Of a DNA stretch of 20,689 nt, positions 15,452 through 20,689 are shown one piece after another. The notes under the pieces were generated by a model. That model had not been told where the DNA came from. It made no database searches and worked only from the letters and a program-made list of their open reading frames with translations. Source of the stretch: Actinomycetota bacterium (GTDB lineage: Bacteria > Actinomycetota > Thermoleophilia > Solirubrobacterales > Solirubrobacteraceae); the NCBI GenBank assembly GCA_903970315.1, contig CAJCIJ010000224.1, forward strand, positions 1-20,689, written 5' to 3'. Numbering within the stretch: the first letter of the stretch is position 1; each line of letters begins with the position of its first letter. The position numbers and the translations under genes were made by a program.

Positions 15452-16852
15452 CTGTACGACCGCGCGCGCATTCACGTTCAGGCCGGCCACGGGGGCGGCG
15501 GGTCCGTGAGTTTCCGTCGCGAAGCCCACGTGGCCCGTGGCGGACCCGACGGTGGCGACGGTGGGCGCGGGGGCGACGTCGTCCTGGTCTGCGACGCCTC
15601 GTTGCGAGACCTGCGCGCGTTGCGCCGTCGTAGCCAGTACCGCGCCGGCGCCGGCGTTCCCGGGCGCGGCGCTCAGCGCCACGGGGCAAACGGCGAGCAG
15701 CTGTTGCTCGCTGTGCCACCGGGGACCGAGGTAACGGCAACGGCGGGGGAGATCGAGGGGCGCAGTTGGGATCTGGTCCTCGATGGTCAGCGCGCTGTCG
15801 TGGCCCGCGGGGGAGCAGGCGGTAGGGGCAACAAGCGCTTTACCACTCCCAAGCGCCAGGCACCGCAGTTCGCAGAACAGGGCCTGGCGGGCGAGGAGGG
15901 CGAGCTGGAACTCGCACTCAAGCTGCTTGCCGATGTGGGCCTGGTGGGGCTGCCCAACGCGGGTAAATCGTCGCTGCTCGCAAGGCTTACCAGGGCGACC
16001 CCAAAGGTTGCCGCCTACCCGTTTACGACCCTGGAGCCAAACCTTGGGGTCCTTGAGGGCGAGGACGGTCAGATCGTGCTCGCCGACATCCCCGGACTGA
16101 TCGAAGGCGCAAGCGACGGCGCCGGCCTGGGCGACGAGTTCCTGGCGCACATCGAGCGCACGAGCCTGCTGGTGCACGTGATCGACCTCGCTCCCGAACT
16201 CGCCGGCGATCGCCCCAGTGGCGCCGCCGATGGCCCGATCGAGTCGATGGCCGCCAACTATGGGCTGATCGAGCGCGAGCTTGCGCTGCACGATCGCCGC
16301 CTCGCCGAGCTGCCCCGCGTGATCGCGCTGTCGAAGGCCGATCTGGTCGATGACGTCACGGCACGTGCCGCCCTGGCTGCATTCGCGGCACGCATCGGAC
16401 CCGATATTCCGGTGCTGCTGACCTCAAGCGCCACGGGCGCAGGCCTGCCTGCCCTGGCTACGGAGCTGCTTGCGCGAGTGCGCTCGGCGGCTGGCAAGGG
16501 CGCGGGCAGACCCGACAGCCCGTCGGGCAGCGTCGGCGATGGCGCCCAGGGCGATCCTCGCGACGGCTCCCAGGAGGCGCTGCTGCCAGAGCACATGGTT
16601 TTCCGGCCGGGGCTGCAAGCCGGCTATGAGGTGACGCGACTGGACGCTGGGGCATTTGCCGTTACCGGACCCGCTGTCGCGCGCCTGGTTGAGCGGTTTG
16701 ACCTCGAAAACCCCGAAGCGCTGGCCTATATCGAGGCACGCATGCGTCGCCTCGGCGTGTTGGGGTCGCTGCAGGCCAAGGGATTTAGTCCCGGCGATGA
16801 GGTGCGCGTGGGCGATGCCGCGTTAGCACTGTTCGCTTCGCGCCCTCGGTAG
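15452..16852 (+). CDS. obgE: Ribosome-assembly GTPase Obg, apparently starting at CTG
   Basis: Essential GTPase acting in late 50S assembly and stress control. Parts in order: glycine-rich Obg fold (YDRARIHVQAGHGGGG, then GGPDGGDGGRGGDVVL), G domain with GLPNAGKS (166-173), FTTLEPNLG, DIPGLIEGA and SKAD, and a C-terminal OCT domain (from about FRPGLQAGYEVTRL to GDEVRVGDAALALF). Length from 15452 is 466 residues. The first canonical start in frame is GTG 15506, but the 18 codons before it clearly encode the conserved Obg N-terminus. Between the in-frame TAG at 15434 and GTG 15506 the only plausible initiator is CTG 15452; ATT 15470 is the other rare-start candidate. No clear ribosome-binding site is seen, so initiation may depend on coupling to rpmA. 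A sequencing error at the start codon would explain it equally well. Confidence 0.9.
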   Translation: MYDRARIHVQAGHGGGGSVSFRREAHVARGGPDGGDGGRGGDVVLVCDASLRDLRALRRRSQYRAGAGVPGRGAQRHGANGEQLLLAVPPGTEVTATAGEIEGRSWDLVLDGQRAVVARGGAGGRGNKRFTTPKRQAPQFAEQGLAGEEGELELALKLLADVGLVGLPNAGKSSLLARLTRATPKVAAYPFTTLEPNLGVLEGEDGQIVLADIPGLIEGASDGAGLGDEFLAHIERTSLLVHVIDLAPELAGDRPSGAADGPIESMAANYGLIERELALHDRRLAELPRVIALSKADLVDDVTARAALAAFAARIGPDIPVLLTSSATGAGLPALATELLARVRSAAGKGAGRPDSPSGSVGDGAQGDPRDGSQEALLPEHMVFRPGLQAGYEVTRLDAGAFAVTGPAVARLVERFDLENPEALAYIEARMRRLGVLGSLQAKGFSPGDEVRVGDAALALFASRPR

Positions 16853-16927
16853 GCGCGCCGGGCCGCCTCGCCCGACTGCCCCGACCAGCTTGCCTGCCCG
16901 GCGTGACGGCGCTTGCACCGCCGAGAC

Positions 16928-16933
16928 TAATCT
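16928..16933 (+). promoter_or_regulatory. Possible -10 box close to the proB start
   Basis: TAATCT fits the TANNNT pattern and ends 8 nt before the proB ATG, so transcription would begin at or within a few bases of the start codon. GTGACG at 16903-16908 is a poor -35 match with 19 nt spacing. Leaderless or near-leaderless transcripts are common in Actinobacteria, but GGAGG at 16934-16938 would then lie upstream of or at the transcript start. The call is weak. Confidence 0.22.
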
Positions 16934-16941
16934 GGAGGGCC

Positions 16942-18042
16942 ATGAAGCGGGTGGTTATCAAGCTCGGCTCCAGTGTGATCGGCGACGAGCACGGCGGGCT
17001 GCGCATGGATGCGCTCCAGCGCGCGTGCGACGGCGCGGCAAAGCTGCGGCACCAAGGCAGCGACGTGGTGCTTGTCTCAAGCGGCGCCATCGCACGCGGG
17101 ATCAGCGTTATGGGCCTCGGCGAGCGGCCCAGTGCGGTGGCCGAATTGCAGGCAGCCAGTGCGATCGGGCAGGGCAAGCTCTTCTCGGTCTATGACGGCC
17201 TGCTGGGCGAGCGCGGCCTTGTCTCCGCACAGGTGTTGCTCACCGTGGTGGACATGCACGACCGCGTTCGCTACCTCAACGCCCGCCAGACGTTGGCCAC
17301 GCTCTTTGCCTGGGGGGTGGTCCCGGTGGTAAACGAGAACGACACGACTGCCACCGACGAGATCTCCTTTGGGGAGAACGACTTCCTGGCGGCCCAGTTG
17401 GCCACGCTGATCAGCGCCGACCTGCTCGTGCTTCTGACCGACGTCGAAGGCCTGTTCACCGGCGATCCACGCCAGGATGCCTCGGCCCAGCTCGTGCAGG
17501 AGCTAACCGACTTTGACGCCGTCGAGCAGTCGACGGTGTCCCAGGGCAAGTCGCGGTGGGGCACGGGCGGTATGCGTTCCAAGCTGATAGCCGCCGAGAT
17601 CGCGACCGCCGCTGGCACCCCGACGGTGGTGTGCAGCGGCCTGGATCCCGACGCTCTCGGCGCGGTGCTTGACGGCCAGGCGCGTGGCACCCGCTTTCCC
17701 GCCCGTGCCCGGGGCCACTCGTCGTTCAAGCTCTGGCTCAAACACGCCAAGCCGACGCGCGGGACGCTGGTGATCGACGCGGGCGCCGCGCGGGCGCTCA
17801 GTGATGGGGGCAGCAGCCTGCTGCCCGTGGGGATCGTCGAGGTCAGCGGCAGCTTTGACGTCGGTGATGCGGTTGAGATCCGCCAGGCCGATGCCGGGGG
17901 GGAGCCGCTGGGCAAGGGCATCACCCGTTACGCCTCATCCGAGCTCGCCCAGATCAAGGGCATGGGATCGGCCCAGGTTCGCGCGCTTTTTCCGGACGGC
18001 AACGAGGAGGCCGTGCACCGCGACTACCTCGTGATCGGCTAG
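16942..18042 (+). CDS. proB: Glutamate 5-kinase
   Basis: First step of proline synthesis: phosphorylates L-glutamate to gamma-glutamyl phosphate with ATP, with feedback inhibition by proline in this family. It has 366 residues, the standard length for the kinase-plus-PUA form. The amino-acid kinase domain shows RVVIKLGSSVI at the N-terminus, VLVSSGAIARGI, ASAIGQGKLFSVYDG and NENDTTATDEISFGENDFLA, then ISADLLVLLTDVEGLF. The C-terminal 90 or so residues form the PUA domain (GTLVIDAGAARAL to SGSFDVGDAVEIR). The ATG at 16942 is chosen because KRVVIKLGSS is where the family begins and GGAGG lies just upstream, though only 3 nt away. An in-frame GTG at 16903 would add 13 unconserved residues. An 89-nt gap separates it from obgE. 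Confidence 0.96.
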   Translation: MKRVVIKLGSSVIGDEHGGLRMDALQRACDGAAKLRHQGSDVVLVSSGAIARGISVMGLGERPSAVAELQAASAIGQGKLFSVYDGLLGERGLVSAQVLLTVVDMHDRVRYLNARQTLATLFAWGVVPVVNENDTTATDEISFGENDFLAAQLATLISADLLVLLTDVEGLFTGDPRQDASAQLVQELTDFDAVEQSTVSQGKSRWGTGGMRSKLIAAEIATAAGTPTVVCSGLDPDALGAVLDGQARGTRFPARARGHSSFKLWLKHAKPTRGTLVIDAGAARALSDGGSSLLPVGIVEVSGSFDVGDAVEIRQADAGGEPLGKGITRYASSELAQIKGMGSAQVRALFPDGNEEAVHRDYLVIG

Positions 18043-18125
18043 CGGTAGGGCTCCGTGCCGATACTCAGCGCCCGCCGCGCAGGCCAGTGGCCCAAGAGTG
18101 GCGCTGTCCTACTATGAAGGCTCTC

Positions 18126-19445
18126 ATGGTCCCTACAGCAGCACCCGCGGGCGTCGGCGCGGCCGCACGCGAATCAGATCCAGCGGGCCGGTCGGTGGCC
18201 GAGCTGTGCGTCGCCGCGCGCGAGGCTTCACGAGCGCTGGCTGTGGCCCCGACCACCGTCAAGAACGCCGCCCTGGAAGCGATCGCTGCGCTCCTGGCGC
18301 AGCGTACCGACGAGATCCTTGCCGCCAATCAGCTTGACGTCGCCGCCGGCGCCGAGGCGGGCCTGACGGACGCGCTCCTGGACCGGCTGCGTCTGGATCA
18401 ACGACGCGTCACAGCCATTGCCGGCGCGCTGTCTGCGCTGGTGGCGCTTGGAGACCCGGTCGGCGAGATCATCGAAGGGTGGCGTCTGCCAAACGGGCTT
18501 GACATACGCAAGCAGCGCGTGCCCCTGGGCGTGGTGGCGGTCATCTACGAGGCGCGGCCCAACGTGACCATCGATGCCGCAGCACTGTGCCTGAAGTCCG
18601 GCAACGCGGTTGTCCTGCGCGGCTCTTCGACGGCCGCGCACTCAAACGCGGTGCTCGCCGCGCTCGCCGCCGAGGCGGCGCAAAGTCAGGGACTCCCGGC
18701 AGCGTGCGTGACCCACGTCAGCGGCGGAGGCCGCGACGAGCTGGCCGAGCTTGCCACCCAGCGCGACACGGTGGACCTGATCATTCCGCGCGGCGGCGAG
18801 GAGCTCAAGGCCGCGCTGCAGGCGGTGGCTCGGGTACCAGTCATCTACGCCGCAGCGGGTAACTGCCACGTCTACGTCGACGCCGGCGCCGATCTGGACC
18901 GAGCCGAGTCGATCGTGCTCAACGCCAAGGTGCAACGGCCCGGCGTATGCAACGCCGCCGAGAAGCTGCTGGTGCACGCTGATGTCGCTGCGGGGTTTCT
19001 GCCGCGGATCTTCTCCTCGCTCCGTGCCGCGGGGGTGCAGCTGCGCGCCGACGAGCGCGCGCTTGCACTCGCCGGCCCCGGTGCCGGCGAGGTGCGCCTT
19101 GCGTCGGCTGAGGACTGGGACACCGAGTACCTGGACCTGACCATTGCCGTGGCCGTTGTGGACTCGGTCGCCGACGCAATCGCGCATATAGGCCGCCACG
19201 GCAGCGGGCACTCCGAGGCCATCGTCACCGCCGACGTCGACGCGGCGCGCGCCTTCCAGCTCGGGGTCGACGCCGCGTGCGTCTACGTCAATGCGTCGAC
19301 ACGATTCACGGACGGGGGCGAGTTCGGCATGGGCGCCGAGATTGGCAACTCCACCCAGAAGCTCCACGCGCGCGGCCCGATAGGGCTGCGCGAGTTGTGC
19401 ACCTACAAGTATCTGGTTGAGGGCGACGGCCACGTCCGCTCCTAG
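18126..19445 (+). CDS. proA: Gamma-glutamyl phosphate reductase
   Basis: Second step of proline synthesis: reduces gamma-glutamyl phosphate to glutamate-5-semialdehyde with NADPH. The unstable product of ProB is passed on, which is why proB and proA are adjacent. From the ATG at 18126 it has 439 residues, within the 415-440 range. Family stretches are KQRVPLGVVAVIYEARPNVT, CLKSGNAVVLRGSS, LIIPRGG, VQRPGVCNAAEKLLVH with the catalytic cysteine C275, and FTDGGEFGMGAEIGNSTQKL. ATG 18126 has GAAGG at 18116-18120; the in-frame ATG at 18114 and GTG at 18087 lack such support. TACTAT at 18110-18115 resembles a -10 box, so proA might also have its own start of transcription, although no good -35 is seen. 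The 83-nt gap after proB holds nothing else I can name. Confidence 0.96.
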   Translation: MVPTAAPAGVGAAARESDPAGRSVAELCVAAREASRALAVAPTTVKNAALEAIAALLAQRTDEILAANQLDVAAGAEAGLTDALLDRLRLDQRRVTAIAGALSALVALGDPVGEIIEGWRLPNGLDIRKQRVPLGVVAVIYEARPNVTIDAAALCLKSGNAVVLRGSSTAAHSNAVLAALAAEAAQSQGLPAACVTHVSGGGRDELAELATQRDTVDLIIPRGGEELKAALQAVARVPVIYAAAGNCHVYVDAGADLDRAESIVLNAKVQRPGVCNAAEKLLVHADVAAGFLPRIFSSLRAAGVQLRADERALALAGPGAGEVRLASAEDWDTEYLDLTIAVAVVDSVADAIAHIGRHGSGHSEAIVTADVDAARAFQLGVDAACVYVNASTRFTDGGEFGMGAEIGNSTQKLHARGPIGLRELCTYKYLVEGDGHVRS

Positions 19446-19472
19446 GCTCGCCCGCGGGGAGCACCGTCGCCG

Positions 19473-20114
19473 GTGACCGCTGTGGGAATCCTCGGTGGGT
19501 CGTTCAACCCGCCACACTTGGGGCATCTTGCGCTGGCCGAGGACGCCCTGGCCGAGCTTGGCCTGGAGCGCGTGATGATCGTGCCGGTGTGCGTTGCGCC
19601 GCACCGGCCCGTGCCCACCGACGACCCCGGCGCCGAGCACCGGCTGGCCATGTGTCGCGCGCTGTTTGCAGGCCATCCACAGCTCGAGGTGAGCACGCTC
19701 GAGATTGACCGCGGCGGTCGGTCCTACACCGTCGATACGCTTAGAAGCGTAAATGCCAGTGACCCCGATGCGGAGCTGACGGTCATCCTGGGTGCAGACG
19801 TGGCCTCCTCGCTGCCCACGTGGCGCATGCCGCACGAGATCCTGAGCCTGGCACGCGTCGCGGTAGCTGAGCGTGGGCCTGCGACGGGCGGCAAAGAGCC
19901 AGCGCACCCCGATGTGGTGGCGACCATCGCTGCGATTGACGAGCAGGCGAGGGTGACGCTGCTGAACATGGGACCCGTGGCGGTCTCCTCGACGCTGGTG
20001 CGCGAGCGCCTGGCTGGCGGCCAGGCCATCGTTGATCTGGTCGGCCCGGAGGTGGCGCACTACATCGCGGCCCACGGCCTCTACGCCACGCCGGACCGGG
20101 CCGCGGTGTCATGA
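19473..20114 (+). CDS. nadD: Nicotinate-nucleotide adenylyltransferase
   Basis: Converts nicotinate mononucleotide and ATP to deamido-NAD, a central step of NAD synthesis. It has 213 residues, normal for NadD. The nucleotidyltransferase start VGILGGSFNPPHLGHLALAE has the HxGH-type motif at H15-H18. The second signature is VSSTLVRERL (S172-S173-T174, equivalent to ISSTxIR). Other family stretches are FAGHPQLEVSTLEIDRGGRS and the YTVDTL that follows. The GTG start at 19473 has GGGGAG at 19456-19461, a long 11 nt spacing; an in-frame GTG at 19482 is an alternative losing three residues. It overlaps rsfS as ATGA, and nadD-rsfS pairing is widespread. Confidence 0.96.
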   Translation: MTAVGILGGSFNPPHLGHLALAEDALAELGLERVMIVPVCVAPHRPVPTDDPGAEHRLAMCRALFAGHPQLEVSTLEIDRGGRSYTVDTLRSVNASDPDAELTVILGADVASSLPTWRMPHEILSLARVAVAERGPATGGKEPAHPDVVATIAAIDEQARVTLLNMGPVAVSSTLVRERLAGGQAIVDLVGPEVAHYIAAHGLYATPDRAAVS

Positions 20115-20602
20115 GCGGCAAGCTCCCCGCAACGCCGGCGCCCGCGAGCCCCGCGCCCGATGCCCGGGGCGGTGCTCTCGCCGAGCTCGGGCCACAACAG
20201 CCGCCTGGCACGCTCGGACCAGGGCAGCTGGTCGCCGAGATCGCGAGCCTGGCGGCGGACAAGAAGGCACAGAGCATCCTTGAGATCGATCTGCGCGACC
20301 TGGTCTCCTACGCCGACTACCTCGTCCTGGCCACGGGCAACACGGAGCGCCAAACCAAGGCGATCCATGACGCCATCGACCAGGGGTTGCGCCACGCCCA
20401 TGGAATCCGGCCACGCCGCGTCGAGGGTCTGGTCGAGCGCCAGTGGATCCTGATGGACTACCTCGACGTGGTGGTTCACGTCTTCACCCCCGCCACGCGC
20501 GAGTTCTACCGCCTGGAGTCGCTCTGGGGCGAGGCGCCGGCGCGAGCCATCGCGGACCCGTCAGACCCGTCGGTCGCGTTGGCCGAGTTGGCGGGAGCCT
20601 AG
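20111..20602 (+). CDS. rsfS: Ribosomal silencing factor RsfS
   Basis: Binds ribosomal protein L14 on the 50S subunit and blocks subunit joining, reducing translation when nutrients are short. The core starts near residue 37 (GQLVAEIASLAADKKAQ) and shows the family stretches ILEIDLRDLVSYADYLVLAT, GNTERQTKAIHDAI and EGLVERQWILMDYLDVVVHV, then FTPATREFYRLESLWGEAP. Total length is 163 residues against about 105-130 for most relatives. The excess is a Pro/Ala-rich N-terminus of about 36 residues (KLPATPAPASPAPDARGG) and a short acidic tail. No other ATG, GTG or TTG occurs in frame before the core, so this extension appears real. The ATG overlaps the nadD stop. Confidence 0.95.
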   Translation: MSGKLPATPAPASPAPDARGGALAELGPQQPPGTLGPGQLVAEIASLAADKKAQSILEIDLRDLVSYADYLVLATGNTERQTKAIHDAIDQGLRHAHGIRPRRVEGLVERQWILMDYLDVVVHVFTPATREFYRLESLWGEAPARAIADPSDPSVALAELAGA

Positions 20603-20645
20603 AACCGGCGATTCGGCGGCCAGCGGTCAGGCGGCTGCGGCTGGG
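20603..20645 (+). other. Short non-coding stretch after rsfS
   Basis: I see no gene, promoter or repeat in these bases. On the - strand a frame is open from the window edge down to a TGA at 20629-20627 (20 codons ending in four alanines), which could be the end of a convergent gene, but the stretch is too short to support. Confidence 0.3.
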
Positions 20646-20665
20646 GGTCGCGTGTGCTCGCGACC
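20646..20665 (+). terminator. Stem-loop downstream of rsfS
   Basis: GGTCGCG, loop TGTGCT, CGCGACC: seven perfect pairs, 44 nt after the rsfS stop. No T-run follows on either strand within reach. It might end the proA-nadD-rsfS transcript or belong to a gene beyond the window. Confidence 0.35.
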
Positions 20666-20689
20666 GTCATCCAGCGAGCGCGCCGTGGG

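Noticed and set aside
15506..16852. obgE starting at GTG 15506
   Set aside because: It would remove a clearly conserved part of the Obg fold encoded just upstream.
18642..20075. 477-codon frame on the - strand opposite proA and nadD
   Set aside because: It spans two well-supported genes and their gap, has biased composition and shows no motif.
20627..20689. End of a convergent gene on the - strand
   Set aside because: Only 20 codons are visible, rich in Pro and Ala, and no family can be recognised.

Overview
The window is high-GC bacterial DNA, read entirely on the + strand, with short gaps and many 1-11 nt gene overlaps. The gene order is valS, folC, two small membrane-protein genes, ndk, maf, mreB, mreC, mreD, mrdA, rodA, an RNase E/G gene, rplU, rpmA, obgE, proB, proA, nadD, rsfS. 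Known actinobacterial chromosomes such as Streptomyces have nearly this order. The protein styles (PBP2, RodA, Obg with a C-terminal OCT domain, GTG and TTG starts) fit a deep actinobacterial lineage, most likely Thermoleophilia/Solirubrobacterales. That placement is inference; no rRNA is present.

Region 1 (1-5153) holds the tail of an unrecognised protein, then valyl-tRNA synthetase and folylpolyglutamate synthase overlapping at TTGA. A 49-residue one-pass membrane protein and a membrane-anchored double zinc-ribbon protein with a disordered basic tail follow. Region 2 (5154-6217) has two tandem hairpins, then ndk and maf, which act on nucleotide pools. Region 3 (6218-12517) is the cell-elongation cluster: a likely promoter and a leader of about 175 nt, then mreB-mreC-mreD-mrdA-rodA, largely translationally coupled. 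These genes encode the cytoskeletal filament, its envelope scaffold, the peptidoglycan transpeptidase PBP2 and the glycosyltransferase RodA. Region 4 (12518-16852) covers RNA processing and ribosomes: RNase E/G with a TRAM-like C-terminal module, L21, L27 and the ribosome-assembly GTPase Obg. Region 5 (16853-20602) covers proline synthesis (proB, proA), NAD synthesis (nadD) and the ribosome silencing factor RsfS. The last 87 nt hold one hairpin and no gene I can support.

I see no mobile element, CRISPR array, tRNA, rRNA or defence system. This is a conserved housekeeping region and I do not see a new multi-gene system. The observations most worth checking are: an obgE gene whose conserved N-terminus lies upstream of every canonical start codon, with CTG as the only apparent initiator; a 23-codon ORF that joins mrdA to rodA by a TGATG and an ATGA junction; the TRAM-like module on RNase E/G; the two uncharacterised membrane proteins next to the elongation operon; and a marked GAA preference confined mainly to mrdA.
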